DNA of 64,000 nt. Origin: UBA8079 sp965205535 (lineage in GTDB: Bacteria; Pseudomonadota; Alphaproteobacteria; UBA6615). A model generated the notes under the pieces. It was given only the letters and a program-made list of their open reading frames with translations. It had not been told where the DNA came from and made no database searches. Position 1 is the first letter of the stretch. Each line of letters begins with the position of its first letter. Positions 33,381 through 42,240 of this stretch are shown here, one piece after another. The translations under genes were made by a program, and so were the position numbers. The stretch covers positions 372,001 through 436,000 of the forward strand of contig CBDBHH010000005.1 in the NCBI GenBank assembly GCA_965205535.1, in the 5' to 3' direction.

Positions 33381-34394
33381 TCACGACAATTCCAGGATGA
33401 TCTTGCCGATATGGGTGCTGGTTTCCATCAATGCATGGGCCGCAGACGCATCAGCCAGCGGAAATGTCGCATGAATTACGGGTGCGAGTTCACCTGCTGC
33501 GAATTTCGGCCAGACTTTTTCGCGCAACGATGTCGCGATTCCGGCTTTCGTTGCGGCAGATTGGGGCCTCAGGGTCGAACCGGTCAGGGTCAGGCGGTTC
33601 ATCATGATCTTCGCGAGATTGACCTCGGTCTTGGCACCACCCATCAAGGCGATCTGTACGATCCGGCCATCGGGTCGCAGCGAGGCGATATTCCGGGGGG
33701 TGTAATCGCCGCCCACCATATCCAGGATGACGTCGACCCCCTTGCCGCCCTCACGTTCAGCGGTGAGCGAGCCGATCACCTCCTCGAAAGCCTCGGTCTT
33801 GTAGTTGATGGCCTTCGTCGCGCCGAGATTCTCGCAGAATTCAGCCTTCTCGGCACTGCCGACCGTGGTGTAGATCGCCTCGGCGCCGAACGCCTTGCAG
33901 AGCTGGATCGCCGTGGTGCCGATACCGCTGGATCCACCATGTACCAGGAACCGCTCACCCGCTTTAAACCGGGCCCGATCGAACACATTCGTCCAGACCG
34001 TGAAGAACGTCTCGGGCACACCGGCTGCCTGCACCATGTCTAGACCCTCGGGCACCGGCAGAGTCTGCGCCCCGGGGACCGCCACATATTCGGCATAGCC
34101 GCCACCGGAAACCAGCGCGCAGACTTTGTCTCCCGCTTTCCAATCGCCGGCCTCGGCGCCCGCCGCGACAATCTCACCAGACACTTCGAGGCCCGGCAGG
34201 TCCGATGCGCCTGGTGGCGGCGGATACAGCCCCTTGCGCTGGGCCACATCGGGCCGGTTCACCCCGGCCGCCGCAACACGGATCAGGACATCACCCTCGC
34301 CCGGTACCGGCACCGGGCGATCGGCAGGTTTCAATACTTCCGGCTCGCCGGGCTCGGAAATCTCTATCGCTCGCATTGTTTCCGGCAACGCCAT
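33381..34394 (-). CDS. NAD(P)H-quinone oxidoreductase, zinc-independent MDR family
   Basis: 337 residues. Medium-chain dehydrogenase/reductase fold without the catalytic zinc cysteines; NADPH-binding HGGSSGIGTTAIQLCKAFGA (about residues 145-164) is typical of PIG3/QorA-type quinone reductases. ATG at 34394 is preferred over GTG at 34400 because GGAGG lies 6 bases before the ATG. Monocistronic as far as can be seen; divergent from the DUF1192 gene. Confidence 0.9.
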   Translation of the reverse strand: MALPETMRAIEISEPGEPEVLKPADRPVPVPGEGDVLIRVAAAGVNRPDVAQRKGLYPPPPGASDLPGLEVSGEIVAAGAEAGDWKAGDKVCALVSGGGYAEYVAVPGAQTLPVPEGLDMVQAAGVPETFFTVWTNVFDRARFKAGERFLVHGGSSGIGTTAIQLCKAFGAEAIYTTVGSAEKAEFCENLGATKAINYKTEAFEEVIGSLTAEREGGKGVDVILDMVGGDYTPRNIASLRPDGRIVQIALMGGAKTEVNLAKIMMNRLTLTGSTLRPQSAATKAGIATSLREKVWPKFAAGELAPVIHATFPLADASAAHALMETSTHIGKIILELS

Positions 34395-34515
34395 GGTCAC
34401 CCTCCGTTTCAGGTCTCATCCGTTCTGACGGTTGCGGGCGCAATCTAGGCGCGTCAAACTTGATGCACAACGACTAGCCGCAATGTGGAATGGCAACCAC
34501 GGCAGGGAGGCGAAC

Positions 34516-34713
34516 ATGAGTGCGGACGATGATTTGGAACCGACATTCCAGGGGCACCCGGGTGATTTCAGCGAGATGAAGGTGGAAGCTCTATCGATTG
34601 AAGAGTTGAAAGCCTATATCGGGCATGCCAAGCAGGAGATTGAGCGCGCCGAGGCCGAAATAGCCAGCCGTGAATCCTTGCGCGGTGACGCCGACGCGCT
34701 CTTCAAGAACTAG
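34516..34713 (+). CDS. Small DUF1192-family protein
   Basis: 65 residues from the ATG at 34516, with GGGAGG upstream. The conserved segment is MKVEALSIEELKAYIGHAKQEIERAEAEI, a short helix pair, then RESLRGDADALFK. Small alphaproteobacterial proteins of this kind have no established function. It lies 70 bases before the acyl-CoA synthetase gene; they may share a transcript. Confidence 0.82.
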   Translation: MSADDDLEPTFQGHPGDFSEMKVEALSIEELKAYIGHAKQEIERAEAEIASRESLRGDADALFKN

Positions 34714-34783
34714 GGTCAGAAGTTAGAGTTCACATTCGTTTCAAAAAAAACTAGCGCCGGCCAACGGACGCTGGGAGGAAAGC

Positions 34784-36415
34784 ATGGCCAATCATTTCGA
34801 AACCGACCTGGACAAGAACGCGGCGAACTACAACGCCCTGTCGCCGTTGAGTTTCATCCGGCGTTCCTCAACGGTCTATCCGAACCGTGCGGCCGTGGTG
34901 CATGGCGAGACCAGCTACACTTACGCCGAATTCTATGCGCGCTCTCGACGGCTCGCCTCGGCGCTCAGCCAGCGCGGCATCGGTGTCGGCGATTGCGTCG
35001 CGATCATGTCGCCCAACACGCCGCCGATGCTCGAAGCCCATTTCGGTGTGCCCATGACCCGCGGCGTCATCAACGCACTGAACTACCGGCTCGACGCGAA
35101 GGCCATCGCATTCATCCTCGACCATGGCGAGGCGAAGGTACTCCTGACGGACACCGAGTTTGCGCCGGTGATCAAGGAAGCCCTGGAACTGTGCGAGGTC
35201 GATCCGATCGTCATCGACATCGATGACCCCGAGGGGCCGGGCGGCGAGAAGCTGGGCGAAATGGACTATGAGACATTCATCACGACCGGCGATCCCGAAT
35301 TCGAATGGTCGCTGCCCGATGACGAGTGGGACGCCATCGCGCTCAACTACACATCAGGCACCACCGGCAACCCCAAGGGAGTGGTGTTCCATCACCGCGG
35401 CGCCTACCTCAACGCGATCGGCAACGTCTTCACCTGGGGGGCGACGGGCGGCCCGGTCTATCTGTGGACCCTGCCCATGTTCCACTGCAACGGCTGGTGC
35501 TTCACCTGGGGCGTCACCGCGGTGGCCGGCACCAATGTCTGCCTGCGCAACGTGAATTCGGCGTCGATCTATGATGCGATCGCGACCAAGGGCATTACCC
35601 ATCTGTGCGGTGCCCCGATCGTCATGCAGATGATCGTCAACGCAACCGACGAGGATCGTCGCACCTTCGACCAACAGGTCGAGTTCATGACTGCGGCGGC
35701 GCCGCCTCCGGCCGCCGTCCTCGCGGCCATGTCCGAGGAAGGCATCAACGTCACCCATGTCTATGGGCTGACCGAAATCTACGGCCCGGCGATCATCTGC
35801 GCCTGGCAGAACGAGTGGGACGACCTTCCCCTCGAGGAACGGGCGCGCCTGCAATCGCGTCAGGGCGTGCCCTATGAGGTGCTGGAAGACATGATGGTCG
35901 CAGACCCCGAAACCCTGGTCCCGGTCCCGCAGGACGGCGAGACCATGGGCGAGGTCTTCACCCGCGGCAATGTCACGATGAAGGGCTATCTCAAGAACCC
36001 GAAGGCAACCGGCGATGCCTTCGCCGGCGGCTGGTTCCATACCGGTGACCTCGGCGTCTGGCACGCCGATGGCTATGTCGAGCTCAAGGACCGCTCGAAA
36101 GACATCATCATCTCGGGCGGTGAAAACATCTCATCCATCGAGGTCGAGGATACACTCTACAAGCATCCCGCCGTTGCGGCCGTCGGCGTTGTCGCCCGAC
36201 CCGATGAGAAATGGGGTGAAACGCCCTGTGCCTTCATCGAGCTCAAGCCCGGCGTCGAGGCCACGGAAGAAGAGATCATCGCGCATTGCCGGGAGAATCT
36301 CGCCAGCTTCAAATGCCCCCGATATGTGGTGTTCGGGCCGTTGCCGAAGACATCCACCGGCAAAATCCAGAAATTCAAACTTCGCGATCAGGCCGTTGCA
36401 CTCGCAGCCGAATAG
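34784..36415 (+). CDS. Acyl-CoA synthetase (AMP-forming)
   Basis: 543 residues. ATP/AMP motif YTSGTTGNPKGV, YGLTE, WFHTGDLGVWHADGY, the hinge KDRSKDIIISGGENISS and the catalytic lysine in KTSTGKIQKF are all present. The start has GGGAGGAA upstream. It is close to the medium-chain or methylmercaptopropionyl-CoA ligase branch (DmdB-like); which acid is activated cannot be said from sequence. No other dmd genes are near. Confidence 0.88.
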   Translation: MANHFETDLDKNAANYNALSPLSFIRRSSTVYPNRAAVVHGETSYTYAEFYARSRRLASALSQRGIGVGDCVAIMSPNTPPMLEAHFGVPMTRGVINALNYRLDAKAIAFILDHGEAKVLLTDTEFAPVIKEALELCEVDPIVIDIDDPEGPGGEKLGEMDYETFITTGDPEFEWSLPDDEWDAIALNYTSGTTGNPKGVVFHHRGAYLNAIGNVFTWGATGGPVYLWTLPMFHCNGWCFTWGVTAVAGTNVCLRNVNSASIYDAIATKGITHLCGAPIVMQMIVNATDEDRRTFDQQVEFMTAAAPPPAAVLAAMSEEGINVTHVYGLTEIYGPAIICAWQNEWDDLPLEERARLQSRQGVPYEVLEDMMVADPETLVPVPQDGETMGEVFTRGNVTMKGYLKNPKATGDAFAGGWFHTGDLGVWHADGYVELKDRSKDIIISGGENISSIEVEDTLYKHPAVAAVGVVARPDEKWGETPCAFIELKPGVEATEEEIIAHCRENLASFKCPRYVVFGPLPKTSTGKIQKFKLRDQAVALAAE

Positions 36416-36439
36416 CCCGGCGCTGCGCCCTCAACAACA

Positions 36440-36470
36440 AAGGCGGCTCTTTCGAGCCGCCTTTTATTTT
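36440..36470 (+). terminator. Intrinsic terminator after acyl-CoA synthetase (possibly bidirectional)
   Basis: Perfect 10-bp stem AAGGCGGCTC/GAGCCGCCTT (36440-36449 with 36454-36463), loop TTTC, then TTATTTT. It lies between two convergent genes and could also slow transcripts from the DUF465 gene. Confidence 0.9.
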
Positions 36471-36499
36471 CTGCACATTCGTACGAGGCTGAAACCGGG

Positions 36500-36661
36500 T
36501 CAGGTTTCCTGAAGACTCGTGATGGCGTCTTTCAGTTTGAGCTTTTCTTTCTTCAGTTCTGAAATCGTTGCCTGATCGGGAATGGGGCGCTGAGCTTCGC
36601 CTCCGATCTCCTCGTCCAGGGTGGCGTGCTTGCGCTTCAGATTCTCAATCCTGACATCCAT
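36500..36661 (-). CDS. Small DUF465 (YdcH-like) protein
   Basis: 53 residues from the ATG at 36661 (MDVRIENLKRKHATLDEEI). DUF465 proteins are short helical hairpins of unknown function; the C-terminal ISELKKEKLKLKDAI matches the family. An in-frame start at 36688 would add nine residues. It is divergent from a second DUF465 gene 217 bases away. Confidence 0.82.
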   Translation of the reverse strand: MDVRIENLKRKHATLDEEIGGEAQRPIPDQATISELKKEKLKLKDAITSLQET

Positions 36662-36826
36662 CGTCACGTGACGTGTCTCCTTGTTCAAGAGCTGGGGCTA
36701 ATCCAAAAGATCACCGTCAAATGCTAGGCTGATTCACCGCAAATTGGGAAGGCTTCATGCAGCCTCGTGCCGTCCTGGATTGTGGAGAACAGGCGTGATC
36801 CCTACCACGCGTGCCGCCGCCCGGAC

Positions 36827-36835
36827 TGCTATACT
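36827..36835 (+). promoter_or_regulatory. Extended -10 promoter for the second DUF465 gene
   Basis: TGCTATACT (36827-36835) matches an extended -10 element (TGnTATAAT) with no recognisable -35. Start near 36842. This start would exclude the upstream GTG at 36795 as initiator. Confidence 0.5.
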
Positions 36836-36878
36836 GTGCAACAATGGCCATCCAGGCCCGGAAAACCGGACACCCGAT

Positions 36879-37094
36879 TTGTCGGACGACAAAACATCTG
36901 ATCAGGAAGCTCTGCATATTCGCCTGAGCGAATTGCAGTCCGAACACCGTGATCTTGATGATGTGATCGCGCGCATCTCCGGCGAACAGCCATTTGACCA
37001 GCTGCAAATTCAGCGCCTGAAGAAAAGAAAACTCGGTCTGAAGGACGAGATCCTGCAAATCGAAAACGAACTGCTGCCCGACATTATCGCCTAG
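36879..37094 (+). CDS. Second small DUF465 protein
   Basis: 71 residues if begun at TTG 36879 (MSDDKTSDQEALHIRLSEL). Family segment SEHRDLDDVIARI and the conserved QLQIQRLKKRKLGLKDEI are clear; the C-terminus ELLPDIIA is typical. The alternative GTG at 36795 has a good GGAGA site, but adds 28 unconserved-looking residues and lies upstream of the probable transcription start. Its TAG overlaps the TAG of the convergent GGDEF gene (CTAG). Confidence 0.75.
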   Translation: MSDDKTSDQEALHIRLSELQSEHRDLDDVIARISGEQPFDQLQIQRLKKRKLGLKDEILQIENELLPDIIA

Positions 37095-37840
37095 TCGCCG
37101 ATAGCGCGGCCCTGCTTTTGTTCATACATGACCTGGTCGGCCCGCTGCAGCGCCTCGCCCGCATCCTCGGTACCGGAGAAGGAATAGACGCCAAAGGACA
37201 CGGACAACTTTATCGTGCTGCCCTCCCAATGGAGTGGCGTGGTGGCGATCAGCGCCGACAGGGATGTCGCCTTCTCCGCCGCGACCTCGGCCGAGGCCTG
37301 CGCCAGGATCACACCGAACTCGTCGCCACCAAGCCGCCCGACGATATCGGATTCACGAACATTCTCGGCCAGCAGTTCGGCAATCTGCCGCAAGGCCGCA
37401 TCGCCCGCGGCATGCCCATGCTGGTCGTTGATTTCCTTGAAACCGTTAATATCGAAATAGAGCACGCTCGAGCCCGCGCCATAGCGCTCGGCATAGGCCA
37501 CCATTCGGCTCATTTCGCGCACAAAGGCCCGACGGTTCGCCACCGGCACCAGCGTGTCTTCATCCGCCAGCTTCTCAAGATAGTTGATCCGGTGACGGGC
37601 CTGGCTCAACTCCTCGCGCATCCGCTGGACTTCCGTCATCAGCAGGTCGAGCGCCTCGCGCACCTTCGGCGTGAGATCGGCCTCGCTCAGACCGGCGATT
37701 GTCGCAACATCTCCCGACGGCGCGCTCGCCTGGTCGCCACCCGCGACACCATAGGCCTGCGCAGCCTGCGCCGCCTGGTTCGGGGCGCGAACCGGTTTCG
37801 CCGCATTCGTGCGGCCGGGTTGCGTGCGTTCGATCTTCAT
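37091..37840 (-). CDS. Diguanylate cyclase (GGDEF domain)
   Basis: Makes the second messenger c-di-GMP from two GTP. 249 residues from the ATG at 37840. A Pro/Ala-rich N-terminal region, a coiled coil (about 75-115, MREELSQARHRINYLEKLA), then the GGDEF domain. The active-site loop is intact (GRLGGDEFGVIL) and is preceded at the correct distance by RESD, an RxxD product-inhibition site. There are no membrane helices and no recognisable sensor domain, so input may come through the N-terminus or a partner. Confidence 0.93.
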   Translation of the reverse strand: MKIERTQPGRTNAAKPVRAPNQAAQAAQAYGVAGGDQASAPSGDVATIAGLSEADLTPKVREALDLLMTEVQRMREELSQARHRINYLEKLADEDTLVPVANRRAFVREMSRMVAYAERYGAGSSVLYFDINGFKEINDQHGHAAGDAALRQIAELLAENVRESDIVGRLGGDEFGVILAQASAEVAAEKATSLSALIATTPLHWEGSTIKLSVSFGVYSFSGTEDAGEALQRADQVMYEQKQGRAIGD

Positions 37841-38046
37841 CCAAACCCCGTCGGGGTAATACCAAAAGCTGGCAAACAACTGGATTGCCACAAAAATACG
37901 CTGCTCGACACTATTCCGAAAGTGGTTAACAAATCTTTGCGTTGCGGCACGAAACGCGCCTTTGGGGCATCGCCACGCTTGCCACACCGGTCCGCGCTCC
38001 TATAATCCCCGCCTTTCCGGGCCAGAAGCCCCTTAAGGAGATACAT

Positions 38047-38541
38047 ATGGCCGATGCGCCGGTTGTCGGAATCATCATGGGCAGCCAGTCCGACTGGGAG
38101 ACCATGCACCACGCCGCCGATACCCTTGAGGCTCTCGGGGTTGCGCATGAGGTCAAGATCGTCTCCGCCCATCGCACACCCGACCGTATGTCGGCCTATG
38201 CCAAACAGGCGCGCGAGCGCGGATTGAAGGTCATTATTGCGGGCGCAGGCGGGGCGGCCCATCTCCCCGGGATGACTGCCGCGATGACCAGCCTTCCCGT
38301 CTTCGGCGTGCCGGTTGAAAGCAAGGCCCTTTCCGGCATGGACAGCCTGTTGTCGATCGTCCAGATGCCCGCCGGGGTACCCGTCGGTACGCTCGCCATC
38401 GGCCGTGCCGGCGCGGTCAATGCGGCATTGCTGGCCGCATCCGTGATTTCCCTCGAAGACGGACAAGTGGCGAGCGCGCTGGATGCCTGGCGCGCGAACC
38501 AGACCGACGCGGTGGCCGACGCGCCGACCAGCGATTCCTGA
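38047..38541 (+). CDS. purE: 5-(carboxyamino)imidazole ribonucleotide mutase PurE
   Basis: Purine synthesis: converts N5-CAIR to CAIR. Motifs MGSQSDWETM, SAHRTPDRM and AGAGGAAHLPGM. AAGGAG is spaced 6 bases from the ATG at 38047. 164 residues, octameric class I type (paired with PurK). The stop is 4 bases before the purK ATG. Confidence 0.96.
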   Translation: MADAPVVGIIMGSQSDWETMHHAADTLEALGVAHEVKIVSAHRTPDRMSAYAKQARERGLKVIIAGAGGAAHLPGMTAAMTSLPVFGVPVESKALSGMDSLLSIVQMPAGVPVGTLAIGRAGAVNAALLAASVISLEDGQVASALDAWRANQTDAVADAPTSDS

Positions 38542-38545
38542 GACC

Positions 38546-39673
38546 ATGCCCGATCAAGACACCGGCACCCCGATCCTGCCGGGCGCCACGATCGGTATTC
38601 TCGGTGGCGGCCAGCTCGGCCGCATGACCGCGCTGGCGGCAGCCAACCTCGGTTACCGGTGCCACATCTTCTGCCAGAGCGCCGACGAACCCGCCGCACA
38701 AATCGCGAGCCAAACGACGCTGGCCGCATTCGATGACACCGCAGCACTGGATGCCTTTGCCGCGGCGATCGACGTCGCCACCCTCGAGTTCGAGAATGTG
38801 CCCATCGCAACGCTGGAGCGGATTGCGGCACGTGTCCCCCTGCATCCCGCACCGTCGGTCCAGGCCGTGGCCCAGAACCGGCTGCGCGAGAAAACCTTCG
38901 CCAACGATTTGGGCATCGCCACCGCCCCGTTCCGCGCCGTGGCCAGCGCAGCCGATCTGGCGAGCGCCATCGCCGAAATCGGCACACCCTCCGTCCTCAA
39001 GACCGTCCGCTTCGGCTACGACGGCAAGGGCCAGGTCGGCATTGATGCGGCGACCGACCCCAGCGCGGCATGGGCCGACAGCGGTGCCGGGCCCGACACG
39101 GACGGCGGCATTCTGGAAGGTTTCGTTGATTTCGAGCGCGAAATATCCGTTATCGTCGCGCGCGGCACAAACGGGGAAACGGCCGCCTTCGTGCCGGTCG
39201 AGAACCGGCACCGCAACCACATTCTCGACGAGACCATCGTCCCCGCCCCCATTTCCGACCCCACCGCCGAGAAGGCGCACGACGTTGCCATCAAACTTTG
39301 CGAAGGCCTCGGTGTGGTCGGTCTGCTGGCGATCGAGATGTTCGTCACGACGGCGGGCGAAATCCTGGTCAACGAGGTCGCCCCGCGGCCTCACAACTCC
39401 GGCCACTGGAGCATCGATGCCGGCCGCACCAGCCAGTATGAACAGCTCGTGCGCGCCATCTGCGGCCTGCCGCTGGGTGATTCCACGCGGCGATGCGACG
39501 CCGTGATGAAGAACCTGATCGGCGACGATGTGGAGACCTGGCGGGAAATTATCGCCGACCCGCAGGCGCGCTTGCATCTCTACGGCAAGACAGAGACCCG
39601 CCCGGGCCGCAAGATGGGGCATGTGACCCGGTTGGGCGCGGTCACCGGCAAACCAGGAAACCGCAATGCCTGA
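38546..39673 (+). CDS. purK: 5-(carboxyamino)imidazole ribonucleotide synthase PurK
   Basis: ATP-grasp enzyme making N5-CAIR from AIR, bicarbonate and ATP. N-terminal IGILGGGQLGRM, ATP-grasp segments VLKTVRFGYDGKGQ and EREISVIVARG, and the metal region LLAIEMFVTTAGEILVNE followed by APRPHNSGHW. 375 residues. It follows purE by 4 bases and overlaps the MFS gene by 8. Confidence 0.95.
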   Translation: MPDQDTGTPILPGATIGILGGGQLGRMTALAAANLGYRCHIFCQSADEPAAQIASQTTLAAFDDTAALDAFAAAIDVATLEFENVPIATLERIAARVPLHPAPSVQAVAQNRLREKTFANDLGIATAPFRAVASAADLASAIAEIGTPSVLKTVRFGYDGKGQVGIDAATDPSAAWADSGAGPDTDGGILEGFVDFEREISVIVARGTNGETAAFVPVENRHRNHILDETIVPAPISDPTAEKAHDVAIKLCEGLGVVGLLAIEMFVTTAGEILVNEVAPRPHNSGHWSIDAGRTSQYEQLVRAICGLPLGDSTRRCDAVMKNLIGDDVETWREIIADPQARLHLYGKTETRPGRKMGHVTRLGAVTGKPGNRNA

Positions 39674-40889
39674 CAGCGGCGGCGTGAGGGGTCGTCAGAC
39701 CTGGATCGTTCTTGCCAGCGCTCTGGCTGTCATCGTCATTTCCGCCGGCATCCAGCAGACCTTCGGCCTGTACATGTTGCCGATCAGTGCTGAACAGGGG
39801 TGGGGGCGCGAGATTCTCTCGCTGGCGCTCGCCGGCCAGGCGCTCATCATCGGCCTGACGACCCCCTTCGTGGCGGCCGTCGCGGACAAATGGGGCGCGC
39901 CCCGCGTGCTGGCGACCGGTGGCCTGCTGTACGTCGTCGGCCTGGTGCTGATGTCGCAAGCGGTCTCACCGTTGGCGATGTTCGTGAACGCGGGATTCGT
40001 GATCGGCATCGCCGCCGCCGCAACCGGTATGCCGCTGGTTCTGTCGATCGTCAGCCGCAATGTCAGCCCCGAAAAGCGCAGCGTATGGCTCGGCACCGTG
40101 ACGGCCTGCGGCACGCTCGGCCAGTTTCTCATCGTGCCCTTCAGCCAGCAGATGATCTCCGGCTACGGGTGGCCCATTGCGCTTATAGCGGTCGCCTGCA
40201 TCGTCAGCCTCATCGTCCCGCTGGCGCTGGTCATCCGGCGGATGACAAGCGCCGTCGTGGAGGCACCATCGGCGCAGAAGCTCGGTGAAGCGCTTGTCGA
40301 GGCGCGCAGCAACTCCGGTTATATCTTGCTGGTTATCGGGTTTTTCGTCTGCGGTTTCCACGTCCGTTTCATTGCCGTCCACCTGCCGGCCTATCTCGGC
40401 GACCTGGCCTTCACGCCAAAGCTTGCCGCGACCGCGCTGGTCGTCATCGCCGTGTGCAACGGCATCGGCTCGTGGGGATTCGGCTGGCTCGGCGGGCGCT
40501 ACCGCAAGAAGCACCTGCTTTCCGGCCTCTACACGCTGCGCTCGCTGGTGATCTTCGCCTTCGTGACCACGCCCCCGAGCACGGCCAGCATCATGATCTT
40601 CGCCGCGGCTATCGGCTTTCTCTGGCTCGGCACGGTGCCGCTCACGAGCGGCATCGTCGCGCAGATCTTCGGCACCCGCTACATGGCAACCTTGTTCGGC
40701 ATCGTCTTCCTCAGCCACCAGATCGGCGCATTCCTGGGTGTTTGGCTCGGGGGGCGCGTCTTCGACACGACCGGTTCCTACGAAACCGTCTGGTGGATCG
40801 CGATCGCGCTCGGTCTCGTGACGGCCGCGGTCCACATGGCGATCGATGACCGGTCGGTGATGCGGCTGCAGGCGGCCCGTGAGGGCTGA
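39666..40889 (+). CDS. MFS transporter
   Basis: 407 residues with about 12 membrane helices and the loop 2-3 region AVADKWGAPRVLATG resembling MFS motif A. Related to the oxalate/formate- and monocarboxylate-like MFS carriers, but the substrate is unknown. The start overlaps the purK end by 8 bases, so it is cotranscribed with purEK; a link to purine metabolism is not evident. The stop abuts the stop of the convergent COQ9 gene with no base between. Confidence 0.88.
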   Translation: MPDSGGVRGRQTWIVLASALAVIVISAGIQQTFGLYMLPISAEQGWGREILSLALAGQALIIGLTTPFVAAVADKWGAPRVLATGGLLYVVGLVLMSQAVSPLAMFVNAGFVIGIAAAATGMPLVLSIVSRNVSPEKRSVWLGTVTACGTLGQFLIVPFSQQMISGYGWPIALIAVACIVSLIVPLALVIRRMTSAVVEAPSAQKLGEALVEARSNSGYILLVIGFFVCGFHVRFIAVHLPAYLGDLAFTPKLAATALVVIAVCNGIGSWGFGWLGGRYRKKHLLSGLYTLRSLVIFAFVTTPPSTASIMIFAAAIGFLWLGTVPLTSGIVAQIFGTRYMATLFGIVFLSHQIGAFLGVWLGGRVFDTTGSYETVWWIAIALGLVTAAVHMAIDDRSVMRLQAAREG

Positions 40890-41561
40890 CTAGCCCACGC
40901 CTCGCTCGCGCAGGCGTTCGGACACCAGACGTGCGAACCGTTTCGGGTTCGGCAGGTATCCGGTTGCACGGCGTAAATTCTCCCGGCGTTTCGGGATGCT
41001 CATCACCCCCGCGATCCGCCGGTCGAGGAACGCCCAGGTCGCCTCGCTGTCGTCGGATGCGTCATCCAGCCAGTAGAGCAAGGTCGATGAATAGACCCCG
41101 GCCAGGGTCAGGCGCTTGGTGTAGAAATTGAAGTCCGTCGCCCGGTCGCCGGCCGCGTACCACATCTCGTCGACGGTCCAGTACAGGCATTTGAGGCCAC
41201 GCCCGCTGTGCTGGGGCTGCGCCAGATAGGTGAGCGCCCGGCGCACCGCCTCTCGGTGCTCTGCGATGGCCCCGATGCGGGCCCGCACCAGGAACGTGAT
41301 CCGATCCCGGAAGCGCATCTCATCACCATCCTCGTCGGCATAGGCCGCGACCATCGCCGCATCGGCCTGCGCGCTCCAGAAGGCGATCAGCTCGGCAAGG
41401 CCGCCGGGAAAGGCAAGCTTCGCCAATGCCGGGTCGAGGCCCGCATCCGCCGTCGCGGCGCGCAGGGATTTCGCCGACCAGCCGTCGAAGGGCACATGGG
41501 GCAGGATCGCGGCGAGGATCGCGCGCTTCTCTGTCGCCATATGTGAGGCGTCAGTCGTCAT
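40890..41561 (-). CDS. COQ9-family ubiquinone biosynthesis protein
   Basis: 223 residues from the ATG at 41561, chosen over ATG 41540 because GAGG precedes it at good spacing. COQ9 proteins are TetR-like all-helical lipid-binding proteins that assist hydroxylation in ubiquinone synthesis. The family segment GLKCLYWTVDEMWYAAGDRATDFNFYTKRLTLAGVY is unmistakable (given in part: WYAAGDRATDFNFYTKR). The start overlaps the end of the deformylase gene by 11 bases. Confidence 0.92.
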   Translation of the reverse strand: MTTDASHMATEKRAILAAILPHVPFDGWSAKSLRAATADAGLDPALAKLAFPGGLAELIAFWSAQADAAMVAAYADEDGDEMRFRDRITFLVRARIGAIAEHREAVRRALTYLAQPQHSGRGLKCLYWTVDEMWYAAGDRATDFNFYTKRLTLAGVYSSTLLYWLDDASDDSEATWAFLDRRIAGVMSIPKRRENLRRATGYLPNPKRFARLVSERLRERGVG

Positions 41562-42113
41562 CTGCCTCGCCTGCCGCCTCGTCCGCCTGCCCTTTGCCCA
41601 ACTCCTCGACGAAGCCAAACTGCGACATATCCTCAATCCGGCTGGGATAGAGAATGCCGTCGAGATGATCGCATTCGTGCTGAATCACGCGTGCGTGGAA
41701 CCCTTCCGCATCGAAGGAAATCTCTTCGCCCGACAATGTCTGATGGGTGACATGCACCTTGTCGTAACGCCGCACGGCACCGGCCATGCCGGGCACCGAC
41801 AGGCAGGCTTCAAAGCCGAGGTTGGTCTCCTCGCCCACCGGCGTCACAACCGGGTTGACCAGAACCGTCAGCGGCACGCCGCCATCCGTTTTATCGTCCT
41901 CATCGGCGGCGCGCTCGGCCTCGACCTTGTAGACCACATCCGCCAGGGCATGTGCACCTGGGGCGCGGCCAGGCCGGTCCCGTCCGCATCGTCCATCGTT
42001 TCGATCATCGCATCGACCAGGCGCGAGACTTCCAGCGCCGTCGGGTCGGGAACGTCGTTCGCGCGGGTGCGCAGGATCGGGTGCCCCATGCGGGCTATTT
42101 TGAGTATCGCCAT
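41551..42113 (-). pseudogene. def: Peptide deformylase-like gene split by a one-base frameshift
   Basis: Peptide deformylase removes the formyl group from new proteins. The first part (from ATG 42113) reads MAILKIARMGHPILRTRAND through motif 1, GTGLAAPQVHMPWRM. The reading frame must then change near 41937-41940 to continue as VVYKVEAERA, motif 2 EACLSVPG and motif 3 HECDHLDG. A single missing base in the ATGTGG stretch explains it (ATG GTG GTC expected). All active-site motifs survive, although motif 2 has EACLS instead of EGCLS. A second, intact def probably exists elsewhere. It may be a pseudogene, a very recent mutation, or a sequencing error. Confidence 0.82.
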
Positions 42114-42240
42114 AGGCTGAATATGCGTTCGCGGCCCCTCCGCGTAAAGGCCCGGCCGGGGCGCATCAACACAAGGCTCGCGCCTGTCAGGAAGATAGCG
42201 CTATCCTCATGTCCTCCAATTCCCGATCAGGAGCGGCGCC

